Notes under the pieces: model-generated
The model's database searches: none
Told to the model about the DNA's origin: nothing
The model's input: the letters and a program-made list of their open reading frames with translations, nothing else
Shown here: in pieces, positions 8,600-18,028 of the stretch
Position numbering within the stretch: the stretch's first letter is position 1
Layout of the letters: every line of letters begins with the position of its first letter
Translations under genes and position numbers: made by a program
Assembly: GCA_900317515.1 (NCBI GenBank)
Contig: ONHA01000003.1
Location: 1-64,000 of the forward strand
Direction: 5' to 3'
Source of the DNA: an uncultured Eubacteriales bacterium
GTDB lineage: Bacteria > Bacillota > Clostridia > Lachnospirales > Lachnospiraceae
DNA: 64,000 nt

Positions 8600-9874
8600 T
8601 CAGCCGACTCCATGCATGCCTGCGCTCGACATGCCTTCGCCTGCCATGCCGCCTGATACGGCCATGCCGTCCTCACCTTCCGAAGCGGCGGCCATCTCTT
8701 CCATCGTGATCGTCGGGGTCCCTTCCTTCATGGTCTCATCCGGGAAGGCGATATAATCCTCCGCCGTAAGTCCCTCGAGGACCTGGACCTTGAAGAGCTC
8801 CTCGTCGCGCTCACCGAGCGTGACGGAGCGCTTTTTAAGCTTTCCGTTCTCGGCTGCCCAGATGACCGGTTTTTCCGGATCCGTCTGGTCAACATAGTAC
8901 TCGTCGATCCAGATGCCGGTCTTTTTGCTCTCGTCGAGCTGGCCGGCGTTGATCTCCATGTAGACATGCTGGCCGAGCATCAGATCCTCGCTCGAGTCGA
9001 GATCCACATAGAACGGGTAGTTGGTACTCTGGGCGCTCGTGTCGGATCCGTAGTAGCTCTGGCTCGCCTTGCCGTTCTCCCGGTCGATCACGGTGACCGT
9101 GCCGGTCCAGGTCTTATCCGGATCCACACGGCTGTGGACGATCATGGAGACTCCCTCCGTGATCTCGCCGATGTTGGACTCGTTGATCGTGCCCTTCACG
9201 CGGAAATCGCCGGTCTTCATGATCTTGATGAAGGAGTTGTCGTTCTCCCCGTAGTAGGTCTGGCCGCTGTTTCCGTTGTTGATCGTCTGGACGACGCCGG
9301 CGATCTTGCTCGTGACGGTCGCGTTGGCGATATTGTCGTTCAGCTTGTCGATCTCCGACTGCTTGCTCTTTATGTCGTACTCTTTCTGCTTCTTCTCGAG
9401 CTCCTGCTGCTGGATCTGGATTGTGTAGGAGGCCTTGAGAGATGCGTCGGCCTCCGCCTTCTCCTTCTCGAGCTCGGCGATCGTCGTGTTCATCGAGGAG
9501 AGCTCCGCATTGAGTCTCTCAAGATCGATCTTGGCCTGCTCCAGCTTCTCGTTGAACTGCTCGACATCGTAAATGAAGAGCGGCGTCCCCTCCTCGACCG
9601 TATCCCCGACTTTCACGTACACCTCGGCGACACTGTATTCCTGGTTCTGCTCGATGGACCAGGTCTCCTGGGATTCCACCACCCCCGAGAACCGGTTCAT
9701 CATACCGTTTGAGCTCCCCATGCCCGTGATCGCGGCCACCGACTCGACAAAGACCGCTTTCTCCGGATCCACGGGACCGGAGCCGTTTCTCCTTACGGCA
9801 AATACAATGACGCCGATCAGCACCGCTGCCGCGACAAGGCCGATGATCAGCTTCTTTCCGCCGCTTTTCTTCAT
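8600..9874 (-). CDS. HlyD-family efflux adaptor
   Basis: Adaptor subunit with one N-terminal membrane anchor (residues 8-26), a split lipoyl-like barrel (VAEVYVKVGDTVEEGTPLFIYD), a coiled-coil hairpin at roughly 110-185 and C-terminal beta-barrel and membrane-proximal domains. The tail is rich in Gly, Met, Ser and Glu. It is of normal length, unlike the second adaptor encoded downstream, so this exporter has two unequal adaptors. The gene lies between the YtrA-type permease and the MacB-type ATPase and is in line with both. Confidence 0.88.
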   Translation of the reverse strand: MKKSGGKKLIIGLVAAAVLIGVIVFAVRRNGSGPVDPEKAVFVESVAAITGMGSSNGMMNRFSGVVESQETWSIEQNQEYSVAEVYVKVGDTVEEGTPLFIYDVEQFNEKLEQAKIDLERLNAELSSMNTTIAELEKEKAEADASLKASYTIQIQQQELEKKQKEYDIKSKQSEIDKLNDNIANATVTSKIAGVVQTINNGNSGQTYYGENDNSFIKIMKTGDFRVKGTINESNIGEITEGVSMIVHSRVDPDKTWTGTVTVIDRENGKASQSYYGSDTSAQSTNYPFYVDLDSSEDLMLGQHVYMEINAGQLDESKKTGIWIDEYYVDQTDPEKPVIWAAENGKLKKRSVTLGERDEELFKVQVLEGLTAEDYIAFPDETMKEGTPTITMEEMAAASEGEDGMAVSGGMAGEGMSSAGMHGVG

Positions 9875-9890
9875 GTGTTATGTCCTCCTT

Positions 9891-12053
9891 TTATCCCTTA
9901 GCGGGATTAGTCTCATTGTGATTCATGAAAAGGTCGAGCAGAGTCTCCTCGTCGACGATCTTACAGCCCCATTCTTCAGTATAAAAATCCTGCGTCCCCG
10001 ACGCGAGCTCAAATGAGATGTTGATCTCAACCTCGGTACTGGTTTTTGTGGCGCTTCCCCCGACCCGTTTTACCGAAGAGAGAAGCTTTCTGATGCTCTC
10101 CTCGTCAGTGAAATACGCTGTATTTCCCGCCTCCTGCACCGCCTGCAGGATCCGCTGCACTGCCGGGGAATTGCTGTCGCTGTAATTGCTGATCCAGCAC
10201 CAGGCACCGCGCACCTTTCCTTCCCGCCGATTCTCATCCCTGATGATCTTATCTTCAAGCCAGGCGAGCGTCTTTTCGTAATTTTCGTAGACGTAGATGC
10301 AGTCCAGATTATCCCCCAGAGAAAACTCTGCGTGCATCTTCCTGTAATCCTCCCAGGTATCGTACGCATAGGAAGGATAGATGACCAGCACCGGGTCCGC
10401 CCGGAAGGCATCTGCGAGGTTCATCTTAAGGCTGTCCGCCTCGAGGGCCGCAAAGAGTTCACGGCTCTCCGCCTCGGTCAGGTCTACGCCGTCGTAGCTG
10501 ACGCCCGGTTTATTCCAATCCTGCGCCGAGAGAAAGTTGAAGCGCTCCGGCTTAAACTGGCCGAACGGATAGTAAAGCTTCCGGAACTCGGTCTCGGAGG
10601 CCGTCTCCCGAACCGCCTCATCGATTGCTTCAAGAGGCAGCAGATAGGTGCGGTATACGAGGCGCCCGCTCTTCATTTTATAGAGCATCGTCGTCTGCCG
10701 GCCGTATACAACCTTCGAGCGGTCAAGACTCGCCCTGACGCCGATCCCGGCGATCTCATAGAGCCCGTCAAAGTTCTCGACCAGATTTCTGTTAAGGTAA
10801 ATCTGCTCCCCGGACATCTCCGTGAGATACGAAGACGCATTTTGATAATAACTGTTCACGGAGCCGAACTCCCCGAAGCCCTCGGTGACAAAATCTTCCG
10901 AGATAGCCATCGCCTGGATGTCATTTTTGTCCGGATACCAGCGGTCAAAGCCGGTGAGGTCGAAGGCAAATATGGATGCCGCGCCCAGCGTGCCGGCCAG
11001 GATCACCGTGCCGGAGATCCAGTGGCGGGCGATATTTTTAAGATCCGGCGCAATGACGAATTCAATCACACCGTTCGTGATGAACGCAATCAGCACACTC
11101 CCGAAGAGAAACCACGCGTTCCGCCCGGCATTGTCGGCGAACACCCGGAGCAGCATGCCGCCCGCAATCCCGATGGGGATCGAGATGACCGTCTTAAGGA
11201 CCGGCGCCATCCATGAAAATGTAAACGCATTCTCCGCCGTCTCCGCAGGCCGCTTCACGTAGATGAGGACAGCCGCCGCCAGCGCGGGAAGGAGCCACAG
11301 GATCTCAAGGAAGATCGCCTTTGCGGGTGAATCCGCAAAATATCCCATGGCCGTGACCGGCGAGTAGCGAAGGAAAGCCGCCTCGCTCCCCATCCCGTAC
11401 CAGGTGTCAAAAAACATATCCTTGAGCAGGTTTAAGAGGATCGAAGCGCAGCTCCCGTAGAAGAGGAAGCACATGGATAGCAGCACGCCGATCAGCATCC
11501 GCCCCGTAAGGACCATGGCCAGCACGACAACACTGTAGATGGCCGTGAAGGACAGAATGTTGAAACCCATGGCCCGGAAAGACGCACGCACGAGCGCCCC
11601 TGTGAGGCATCCTTTGATGCCGCACACCGGGAAAATCGCGAGCAGCATGAAAAGCACGTAAGGCACGACCGAGATGAGCCAGCCGGAAAGGTAAGGCACG
11701 AAGAAGAAGATCTCCCTCTTCACCGGAAAGCTCATGAAGAAGTCCGCCTTGTCCTGCCTCTCAAGGTACATGAAACCCGAGACGCCGGCGAGCATGGCCG
11801 CCGCGAGGAGAAAGAGGAAATAGTAGGATCCCGTCATGCCGAGGAACTCTTCCACATTGCCGGCGGCATACGCCGGCGAGCTGGTCTCCGCCACGAGGAG
11901 GGTCCCGATGGGATATGTGATCGCCGCCACGGCGGAGATCAGGGCGAGCAGCCAGTTCCTCTCCTTTATGTCCATGAGGAGGAGCCTCCAAAATGAGATC
12001 TTCCTCGTCCCGGCTCTTGCGGGCGTTCGTTTAGGTTTATCTGCCGTTCTCAT
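9891..12053 (-). CDS. Large ABC transporter permease of the YtrA-regulated system
   Basis: 720-residue integral membrane protein. An N-terminal block has six or more helices (residues about 40-270), more helices lie at 285-360, and a C-terminal soluble domain of about 350 residues follows. The SFWRLLLMDIKERNWLL opening and YLERQDKADFFMSFPVKRE loop are typical of permeases paired with YtrB-like ATPases. It follows that ATPase gene after 73 bases. The large C-terminal domain resembles those annotated as domains of unknown function in clostridial permeases of this type. Substrate unknown; such systems often respond to cell-wall stress. RBS AGGAG lies nine bases upstream of the ATG. Confidence 0.8.
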   Translation of the reverse strand: MRTADKPKRTPARAGTRKISFWRLLLMDIKERNWLLALISAVAAITYPIGTLLVAETSSPAYAAGNVEEFLGMTGSYYFLFLLAAAMLAGVSGFMYLERQDKADFFMSFPVKREIFFFVPYLSGWLISVVPYVLFMLLAIFPVCGIKGCLTGALVRASFRAMGFNILSFTAIYSVVVLAMVLTGRMLIGVLLSMCFLFYGSCASILLNLLKDMFFDTWYGMGSEAAFLRYSPVTAMGYFADSPAKAIFLEILWLLPALAAAVLIYVKRPAETAENAFTFSWMAPVLKTVISIPIGIAGGMLLRVFADNAGRNAWFLFGSVLIAFITNGVIEFVIAPDLKNIARHWISGTVILAGTLGAASIFAFDLTGFDRWYPDKNDIQAMAISEDFVTEGFGEFGSVNSYYQNASSYLTEMSGEQIYLNRNLVENFDGLYEIAGIGVRASLDRSKVVYGRQTTMLYKMKSGRLVYRTYLLPLEAIDEAVRETASETEFRKLYYPFGQFKPERFNFLSAQDWNKPGVSYDGVDLTEAESRELFAALEADSLKMNLADAFRADPVLVIYPSYAYDTWEDYRKMHAEFSLGDNLDCIYVYENYEKTLAWLEDKIIRDENRREGKVRGAWCWISNYSDSNSPAVQRILQAVQEAGNTAYFTDEESIRKLLSSVKRVGGSATKTSTEVEINISFELASGTQDFYTEEWGCKIVDEETLLDLFMNHNETNPAKG

Positions 12054-12086
12054 ATATAATACTCCTTTTTACGCGAATTGGTTACC

Positions 12087-12114
12087 TTTATATGGAAAAT
12101 TAAGATAAATGTAA
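12087..12114 (-). promoter_or_regulatory. Possible internal promoter before the large permease
   Basis: -35 TTACAT (12109-12114), 16-base spacer and -10 TATAAA (12087-12092) in the 73-base AT-rich gap between ATPase and permease. It could uncouple the permease and MacB-type genes from the GntR-headed promoter. Confidence 0.35.
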
Positions 12115-12126
12115 GGATTCCGGTTC

Positions 12127-13035
12127 TCATTCCTCCCCGAACAGCCGCCCGACCTCATACCCGGCCAGCGACGTCTCGCTGATGAATATCTCCTCGAGGG
12201 TGAGAGGCAGCGCCTCCGCGAAGACCGGATCCTTCTCGGCCACGGTCTCGAGCACGTCGACATTGGTCCCCCGGACAAGCAGGGTCATGAGAGACCCCTG
12301 GTGGGTCTCCCGGATCACGTCGAGGTTCTTCACGAGCTCCGCTTCCTTCTCCTTGTCCGGGATCACGCACTGGACCTTCTGCATGTGGAACTTCATGTCC
12401 TCAAGGTTCTCGGAGAAGAGGATCTTACCGCCGTGCAGGAGTCCCACGTGGTCGCAGATGTCCTCGAGCTCCCGCATGTTGTGGGAGGCGATGACCGGCG
12501 TGAAATCGCGGTCCAGCATCTCCGCGGCGAACACACTCTTCACCGCCTGGCGCATCACCGGGTCGAGGCCGTCGAAGGTCTCGTCGCAGAGCAGGTATTT
12601 CGTGTTTGCGCAGACCCCGAGGAGCACCGAGACCTGCCGTTTCATGCCCTTGGAAAATGTGCGGATCTTACGCACTGCCGGGAGCCCTGCATTTTCCAGC
12701 ATCTTTTTGTAGCGTTCCTCGTCGAAAGCCGGATAGACCGCTTTAAAATACTCCCCCATCGACTTCGGCGTCGCGTTCGGGAAGAAATAGCCCGTGTCCG
12801 CGATGAAGCAGATCTTCTCCTTGGCGTGCGGGTTCTCGAAAACGCTCTCCCCGTCGATCAGGATGTCGCCCGCATCCGGGGCGTAGACGCCCGAGATCAT
12901 GCGGAGCAGGGTCGATTTGCCGGCCCCGTTGGTGCCGACCAGCCCGTAGACCTGGCCCTCGCGGATCTCCGCGCTCAGTTCCTTCACCGCCTCTATATCG
13001 CCGAAGCTCTTTTTTACGTTCTTAATCTCAATCAT
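12127..13035 (-). CDS. ABC transporter ATP-binding protein (YtrB-like)
   Basis: ATPase partner of the large permease. The 302 residues carry Walker A VGTNGAGKST, a Q-loop, a divergent signature FSKGMKRQ, Walker B YLLCDETFDGLD and H-loop VIASHN. The variant DETFDGLD Walker B and KGMKRQ signature are characteristic of this ATPase group found with GntR repressors. The start at 13035 is chosen because GGAGGTGG lies just upstream; it overlaps the gntR stop by eight bases, so translation is coupled to the repressor. Confidence 0.9.
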   Translation of the reverse strand: MIEIKNVKKSFGDIEAVKELSAEIREGQVYGLVGTNGAGKSTLLRMISGVYAPDAGDILIDGESVFENPHAKEKICFIADTGYFFPNATPKSMGEYFKAVYPAFDEERYKKMLENAGLPAVRKIRTFSKGMKRQVSVLLGVCANTKYLLCDETFDGLDPVMRQAVKSVFAAEMLDRDFTPVIASHNMRELEDICDHVGLLHGGKILFSENLEDMKFHMQKVQCVIPDKEKEAELVKNLDVIRETHQGSLMTLLVRGTNVDVLETVAEKDPVFAEALPLTLEEIFISETSLAGYEVGRLFGEE

Positions 13036-13405
13036 CGCCGCCACCTCCGTAGACTTCGCGGACAGCCGCAAGCACGGCGCTGTCCGTCATGCCGAGTTCT
13101 TTTCCTTCTCTCACAAGGGAAATGAATTTCTCCCTCCATATGCCGCGCTTCCGCTCCGCGACCGCCTGATCGCCGGAGACGAAGCTCCCGCGGCCTTTCA
13201 CCGTGTAGGTGAAGCCTTTCATTTCGAGGATCGCGTAGGCCTTCTGGATCGTGTTCGGGTTGATGGAGAGCTCGGACGCCATCTGCCTGACGCTCGGGAG
13301 CTGCTCGCCCGGCGCCATGACCCCGCCCGCGATGAGCGTCTCGTATTTCTCGACGATCTGCTCGTAGATCGGCCTGCGGTCTCTTACATCGATTGATATC
13401 AGCAC
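13028..13405 (-). CDS. GntR family repressor, YtrA subfamily
   Basis: 125-residue one-domain regulator. A winged helix-turn-helix (RPIYEQIVEKYETLIAGG, LPSVRQMASELSINPNTIQ, GRGSFV) fills residues 8-75 and is followed by a short helical tail, the layout of the YtrA subfamily with no large effector domain. A GTG start at 13405 is preferred: AAAGGACAGG precedes it, and longer readings would run through the promoter and the long palindrome upstream. It heads the exporter operon, so autorepression plus control of the transporter genes is likely. Confidence 0.88.
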   Translation of the reverse strand: MLISIDVRDRRPIYEQIVEKYETLIAGGVMAPGEQLPSVRQMASELSINPNTIQKAYAILEMKGFTYTVKGRGSFVSGDQAVAERKRGIWREKFISLVREGKELGMTDSAVLAAVREVYGGGGDD

Positions 13406-13447
13406 GTGATCACCTGTCCTTTCGTGCCCGGTTTCTGTGTTAACTGT

Positions 13448-13476
13448 ATTATATATACTAGTACACATCCTGTCAA
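13448..13476 (-). promoter_or_regulatory. Consensus sigma-A promoter of the gntR-ABC operon with overlapping palindrome
   Basis: Perfect -35 TTGACA (13471-13476) and -10 TATAAT (13448-13453) with a 17-base spacer. The spacer contains TGTACTAGTATA, an almost perfect palindrome, which would place a repressor between the two boxes; the GntR protein encoded next is the obvious candidate. Confidence 0.85.
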
Positions 13477-13484
13477 GAGGAGTT

Positions 13485-13571
13485 CGCAGATGGGGACGGT
13501 TCTCCGCGGATGGGGACGGTTCTCCTCCGCGGAGAACCGTCCCCATCCGCGGAGAACCGTCCCCATCTGCG
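13485..13571. repeat. Long perfect inverted repeat, GGGACGGTTCTCC family, copy 1
   Basis: Two 41-base arms (13485-13525 and 13531-13571) are perfectly complementary around the loop TCCGC. Each arm is a tandem of a 20-base unit with core GGGGACGGTTCTCCGCG. It lies between the thiI terminator and the gntR promoter, ending eight bases before the -35 box. Confidence 0.9.
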
Positions 13572-13600
13572 AAAAAAAGCGGCCGCTCCCGCAGCCGCTT
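13572..13600 (-). terminator. Terminator after thiI
   Basis: On the minus strand a 10-bp stem with one G-U pair (13591-13600 with 13577-13586), loop GGGA, followed by seven T. Located 15 bases after the thiI stop. Confidence 0.85.
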
Positions 13601-13614
13601 TTCTCTTCCTTCAG

Positions 13615-14793
13615 TTATTTCGCAATCACAAGCTCCGCCGTATCGATTGCCTCCTGCACTAGCGCATCGATCTTCTCCTTAAGCTTGCCCTCCGACCGCT
13701 CGATGATGTGCAGGAGCGGCTTCGTGACCGGGTGCTTCGCGACGAAGATCGTGCAGCAGTCCTCGTAGGGCAGGATCGACGTCTCGTAGGTCCCGATCTT
13801 GCGGGAGATGTCCACGATATCGTTCTTGTCGAACCCGATGAGCGGGCGGTAGACCGGCAGCGACGCCGCCGCGTCCGTCACGACCAGGCTCTGCATGGTC
13901 TGGCTGGCCACCTGGCCGATGCTCTCGCCGGTGACGAGCCCGAGGTCGCCCTCCTCCCGCGCAAAATGCTCCGCGATCCGCATCATGTAGCGCCGCATGA
14001 TGATCGTGAGCTCCTCGTGCGGGCACTCATCGTAGATGTAGAGCTGAATATCCGTAAAATTGACCACATGCAGGCGGATCGGGCCTGTATATTTCGCGAG
14101 CTGAGCCGCCAGATCGACGACCTTCTGCTTCGCGCGCTCCGAGGTGTAGGGCGGCGCATGGAAATACACCGCGTCGATCGTCACCCCGCGCTTCGCGACC
14201 ATCCAGCCCGCGACCGGGGAATCGATCCCGCCGGACAGGAGCAGCATCGCCCTGCCGGCCGTCCCGATCGGCATGCCGCCCGGACCCGGGATGATCTTGC
14301 TGTAAATGTAAACCTCCTCGCGGATCTCCACGTCAAAGAGGATGTCCGGCTCATGGACGTCGACCTTGAGATCCGGGAAATTCTGCAGGATCGCCTCGCC
14401 AAGCGCCGCCGAGACCTCCATGGATGTGAGCGGAAATGTCTTGTCGACGCGGCGCGCCTTGACCTTGAAGGTCGCCTTCTCGCCCGCGTGCTCCTTCGAG
14501 ACATAGTCGACCATATCGGCTTTCAGCTTCTCCATGTCGCCGGTCTTATAGATCATGACCGGGCAGATGCCGACCACGCCGAAGACGTGGGTGAGCTGGG
14601 TCACCGTCTCATCGTAGTTCCAGTCGCCGCCGCAGTTTACATAAATTCTGCCGCGTGTCTTTCTCACGGTGAACTCACCCTCGATCCGGCCGAGCACCGT
14701 CTTGATGCGCTTCGCGAGCGCATCCTCAAAGATGTGTCTGTTGTCGCCCTTGATGCCGATCTCCCCGTATTTGATCAGGAAAGAATTGTACAT
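13615..14793 (-). CDS. thiI: tRNA 4-thiouridine sulfurtransferase ThiI
   Basis: Uses ATP and persulfide sulfur to make 4-thiouridine at tRNA position 8 and, in some organisms, feeds thiamine thiazole synthesis. Domains in order: ferredoxin-like N-terminus (KYGEIGIKG), THUMP domain at about 60-165, PP-loop ATPase with SGGIDSPVAG at 187-196. At 392 residues it lacks the C-terminal rhodanese domain of the E. coli enzyme, which is usual in Firmicutes. The start is eight bases past the cysteine desulfurase stop; that enzyme is the likely sulfur donor. Confidence 0.96.
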   Translation of the reverse strand: MYNSFLIKYGEIGIKGDNRHIFEDALAKRIKTVLGRIEGEFTVRKTRGRIYVNCGGDWNYDETVTQLTHVFGVVGICPVMIYKTGDMEKLKADMVDYVSKEHAGEKATFKVKARRVDKTFPLTSMEVSAALGEAILQNFPDLKVDVHEPDILFDVEIREEVYIYSKIIPGPGGMPIGTAGRAMLLLSGGIDSPVAGWMVAKRGVTIDAVYFHAPPYTSERAKQKVVDLAAQLAKYTGPIRLHVVNFTDIQLYIYDECPHEELTIIMRRYMMRIAEHFAREEGDLGLVTGESIGQVASQTMQSLVVTDAAASLPVYRPLIGFDKNDIVDISRKIGTYETSILPYEDCCTIFVAKHPVTKPLLHIIERSEGKLKEKIDALVQEAIDTAELVIAK

Positions 14794-14800
14794 ATTTTCC

Positions 14801-15958
14801 TCACTTTCTTCTGTAGCGGCGCAGCACCGGCAGAACTTCCCGAAGGACCGCGAGCGCCTCGTCGACTTCTTCTTCCGTGTTCAGCTCTGAAAATGAGAAC
14901 CTCACCGACGACTCCATCTCCGCCTTTGAGGCCCCGATGGCGGTCAGTGTCGGCGAGCCGGCCCTCTTGTGGGTCGAGCAGGCCGAGCCGGCCGAGATGT
15001 AGATCCCGCGGTCCTCCAGCGTGTGAAGCAGGACTTCCGATCCCGCGCCGAGGAAGGCCGCATTCACGATGTGGGGAGCCCCCTCATCGCCCGGCATCCC
15101 GTGGATCACCGTGTCCGGGATCTCGCGTAAGCCTGCGACCAGTCTCGCCCTGAGCTTTCTTAAGTAGGCCACGTTCTCCTCAAAGTCCGTGTAGGCCTCC
15201 TCACAGGCGACGCCCAGACCCGCGGCGCCCGGGACATTTTCCGTGCCGGAGCGCATGCCGCCCTGCTGGCCGCCCCCGTAGATGAGCGGGAGGAGCTTCG
15301 CGCTCTCCGCCTTGTAGAGGAAACCGGTGCCCTTGGGGCCGTGCAGCTTGTGGCCGCTCACCGAGAGGAGGTCAATTTTGAGCTCCTTCGGGCAGATCCG
15401 GTACTTGCCGTAGGCCTGGATCGCGTCCACATGAAAGAGGGCTTTGGGGCAGAGCTCGGTTTTCATTTTCCCGATTTCCTCGATCGGGTTCACCGCGCCG
15501 ATCTCGTTGTTCACATACATGAAGGACATGAGGATCACGTCCTCCGTCATCTTCTCCCGAAGGACATCCAGCCTGAGCCTCCCCTCGCGGTCGACCGGGA
15601 TCCTCTCGATGTGAAATCCCTGGCTCTCGAGGAACTTCAGCGGCTCTGAGACCGCCGGGTGCTCGAAGGCGCTCGTGAGGATGGTATTGCCCGCGCGGCG
15701 GTTCGCCAGAGCGCCGCCGATCAGGGCCCAGTTGTTGCTCTCGGAGCCGCCGGAGGTGAAATAGATTTCATTTTCCTTCGCGCGGAGGGTCTTCGCGATC
15801 TTCACGCGCGCCTCCCTGACGTACTTCTCCGCCGCAACGCCCTTTAAATGCATGGATGAGGGGTTTCCGTAATCCTCCGTCATGACTTTCATCACGATCC
15901 TGGCGGCCTCGGGCGATACGATCGTGGTCGAGGAGTTGTCAAAATAGATTTCCTTCAT
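14801..15958 (-). CDS. Cysteine desulfurase (NifS/IscS family)
   Basis: PLP enzyme releasing sulfur from cysteine as a protein persulfide. Fold-type I signatures are clear: YFDNSSTTIVSPEAA at the start, the PLP lysine in SVSGHKLHGPKG, and the mobile catalytic cysteine in SAGSACSTHK. 385 residues, normal length. Directly upstream of thiI in one operon, it resembles the Bacillus NifZ-ThiI pair dedicated to tRNA thiolation rather than general iron-sulfur assembly. The C-terminus ends in a basic tail. Confidence 0.93.
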   Translation of the reverse strand: MKEIYFDNSSTTIVSPEAARIVMKVMTEDYGNPSSMHLKGVAAEKYVREARVKIAKTLRAKENEIYFTSGGSESNNWALIGGALANRRAGNTILTSAFEHPAVSEPLKFLESQGFHIERIPVDREGRLRLDVLREKMTEDVILMSFMYVNNEIGAVNPIEEIGKMKTELCPKALFHVDAIQAYGKYRICPKELKIDLLSVSGHKLHGPKGTGFLYKAESAKLLPLIYGGGQQGGMRSGTENVPGAAGLGVACEEAYTDFEENVAYLRKLRARLVAGLREIPDTVIHGMPGDEGAPHIVNAAFLGAGSEVLLHTLEDRGIYISAGSACSTHKRAGSPTLTAIGASKAEMESSVRFSFSELNTEEEVDEALAVLREVLPVLRRYRRK

Positions 15959-16002
15959 ATTATAAAACCTTCTTCAGCCCTGGTTTGTTTTCGTACGTTA
16001 CT

Positions 16003-16031
16003 ACCTTATTGATTAAACGGGAAAATGTCAA
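16003..16031 (-). promoter_or_regulatory. Probable promoter of cysteine desulfurase-thiI operon
   Basis: Perfect -35 TTGACA (16026-16031), 17-base spacer, weak -10 TAAGGT (16003-16008), about 45 bases upstream of the start. Confidence 0.5.
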
Positions 16032-16045
16032 GGAAAAAATCACAT

Positions 16046-16072
16046 AAAAAAGCCCGGGAACCGTCCCGGGCT
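16046..16072 (-). terminator. Terminator after ftsH
   Basis: Nine-bp GC stem (16051-16059 with 16064-16072) followed on the minus strand by a T-run; it lies 12 bases after the ftsH stop. Confidence 0.88.
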
Positions 16073-16083
16073 CTTGCAAACAC

Positions 16084-17904
16084 TCACCGCCTCAGAATCT
16101 CCATAAACTCCTCGCCCGTGATCGTCTCGTGCTCATAGAGGAACGCAGCCAGCTCATCCAGCTTGTCGCGGTGCTCCGTTAAGATGCTCTTCGCCTTGTC
16201 GTGCTGCTCCCTGACGATTTTCACGACCAGATCGTCGATCTTCCTGGCCGTCTCCGGCGAGCAGGCCAGCGACGTGTCGCCGCCCAGGTACATATTGGAC
16301 TGGGTCTCGAGGGCGACCATGTCGAACTCGTCCGCCATGCCGTAGCGGGTGACCATCGCTCTTGCAAGCTTCGTCGCCTGCTCGATATCGTTCGAAGCGC
16401 CGGTCGTGATCGAGTTGAACTTCACCTCCTCGGCGCAGCGGCCGCCGGTCAGGGTCGCGATCTTGTTCAGGATCTCCTCCTTCGACATCAGGTACTTGTC
16501 GCCCGTGTCGACCTGCAGCGTGTAGCCGAGCGCTCCCGAGGTTCTCGGGATGATCGTGATCTTGGTGACCGGGGCGGAATCCGTCTGGTAAGCCGCCACC
16601 ATCGCGTGTCCGATCTCGTGGTAGGAGACGATCTTTTTCTCCTCGTCGGAGAGGACCCGGCTCTTCTTCTGGTAGCCCGCGATGACCACCTCGATGCTCT
16701 CCTGCAGGTCCTCCTGGGTGACGAACTCGCGGCCTTCGCGGACCGCCCTGAGGGCTGCCTCGTTCACGATGTTGGCAAGCTCCGCACCGGAAGCGCCCGC
16801 CGCAGTCCTTGCGATCGGCTCAAAATCGACGTTGTCCGCCAGCTTCACCTTGGATGCATGGACCTTCAGGATATCGATACGGCCCTGCAGATCCGGGAGC
16901 TCGACCGGGATCCGTCTGTCGAAACGGCCCGGGCGCAGCAGCGCGGGATCCAGGCTGTCCGGCCGGTTGGTCGCGGCCAGGATGATGACGCCCTTGGACC
17001 CGTCGAAGCCGTCCATCTCGGTCAGCAGCTGGTTCAGGGTCTGCTCGCGCTCGTCGTTCGAGGCCATGCCGCCCGAGTCACGCTTCTTGCCGATCGTATC
17101 GATCTCGTCGATGAAGACGATGCAGGGGGCATTTTTTTCGGCCTGCTCGAAGAGGTCACGCACCTTGGAGGCGCCCATGCCGACGAACATCTCGACGAAC
17201 TCGGAGCCGGCGATGGAGAAGAACGGAACGTTCGCCTCGCCGGCGACCGCCTTGGCGAGCAGGGTCTTGCCGGTGCCGGGAGGTCCGACGAGCAGCGCGC
17301 CCTTGGGGCACTTTGCGCCGATCTCGACATATTTCTTCGGGTCATGCAGGTAGTCCACGAGCTCGACGAGCAGGGATTTCGCTTCCTCCTCACCCGCGAC
17401 ATCCTTGAAGGTGATGCCGGTGGTCGAGGGCACGTAGACTTTCGCGTTTGATTTTCCGAAGGACATGAAGGGGTTGCCCGCTCCGCCGGCTCCTGTCCGG
17501 TTCATCATGCTTCTAAGGAGCACGGAGCCGATCATATAGAAGATCACGGCCGGAAGCAGGATGCCGAGCAGGAAACTCTGCAGGGGCGACTGGGTCTGGA
17601 CCACCCGGCCGAACTTGCAGCCGCACGCCTCCAGGCGGTCCACAAGCTGCGGGTCGTTGAATGCGGCGGTCCTGTAGTAATTCGCCGGGTCCGCCTTGTC
17701 CTCGAAATAGATGTAATCGCTCTCGATCTGGGCGACGGCGATCTCTTCATTTTTCACCATGTTGAGGAAGGTGCTGTAATCGACGTTCTTGATCGCGTGC
17801 CGCGTCATAAGGGGCAGCATAAATGTATTTAAGATAATCGTAAATATGATCGCCGTCACGATGTAAGCGATGATCGGCGTTCTTGGACTTTGAACCTTTT
17901 TCAT
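16084..17904 (-). CDS. ftsH: ATP-dependent zinc metalloprotease FtsH
   Basis: Membrane-bound AAA+ protease that degrades misfolded membrane proteins and short-lived regulators. Two membrane segments (residues about 9-29 and 109-129) flank a small extracytoplasmic domain; then come Walker A GPPGTGKT, Walker [12 protein letters not shown], the second region of homology [21 protein letters not shown], and the zinc-protease motif HEIGH at about residue 430. 606 residues, full length. The upstream region holds a promoter and a CIRCE operator, so HrcA control is likely. Confidence 0.97.
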   Translation of the reverse strand: MKKVQSPRTPIIAYIVTAIIFTIILNTFMLPLMTRHAIKNVDYSTFLNMVKNEEIAVAQIESDYIYFEDKADPANYYRTAAFNDPQLVDRLEACGCKFGRVVQTQSPLQSFLLGILLPAVIFYMIGSVLLRSMMNRTGAGGAGNPFMSFGKSNAKVYVPSTTGITFKDVAGEEEAKSLLVELVDYLHDPKKYVEIGAKCPKGALLVGPPGTGKTLLAKAVAGEANVPFFSIAGSEFVEMFVGMGASKVRDLFEQAEKNAPCIVFIDEIDTIGKKRDSGGMASNDEREQTLNQLLTEMDGFDGSKGVIILAATNRPDSLDPALLRPGRFDRRIPVELPDLQGRIDILKVHASKVKLADNVDFEPIARTAAGASGAELANIVNEAALRAVREGREFVTQEDLQESIEVVIAGYQKKSRVLSDEEKKIVSYHEIGHAMVAAYQTDSAPVTKITIIPRTSGALGYTLQVDTGDKYLMSKEEILNKIATLTGGRCAEEVKFNSITTGASNDIEQATKLARAMVTRYGMADEFDMVALETQSNMYLGGDTSLACSPETARKIDDLVVKIVREQHDKAKSILTEHRDKLDELAAFLYEHETITGEEFMEILRR

Positions 17905-17923
17905 GCAGGTCCTCCTTTCATTG

Positions 17924-17950
17924 TTAGCACTCTCACTTATCGAGTGCTAT
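17924..17950. promoter_or_regulatory. CIRCE element upstream of ftsH
   Basis: TTAGCACTC, nine bases, GAGTGCTAT: one mismatch from the perfect HrcA operator, located between the ftsH -10 box and its ribosome binding site. HrcA itself is encoded at 35749-36810. Confidence 0.9.
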
Positions 17951-17961
17951 CCATAACATGA

Positions 17962-17990
17962 AGTATACACGTCCGCCCCGCCGAAATCAA
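17962..17990 (-). promoter_or_regulatory. ftsH promoter
   Basis: -35 TTGATT (17985-17990), 17-base spacer, -10 TATACT (17962-17967). The CIRCE element lies just downstream, where bound repressor would block initiation. Confidence 0.75.
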
Positions 17991-18028
17991 TTAACAAACC
18001 ATAAAAAATGTAAAAACATTCGTGATTT

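Noticed and set aside
13406..13546. Extension of the GntR repressor by 47 residues
   Set aside because: It would translate the -35/-10 region and part of the palindrome; the GTG at 13405 has a good ribosome binding site.
13485..13571. Long palindrome as an insertion-sequence end or attachment site
   Set aside because: No transposase or integrase gene is near, and similar copies recur in intergenic regions.
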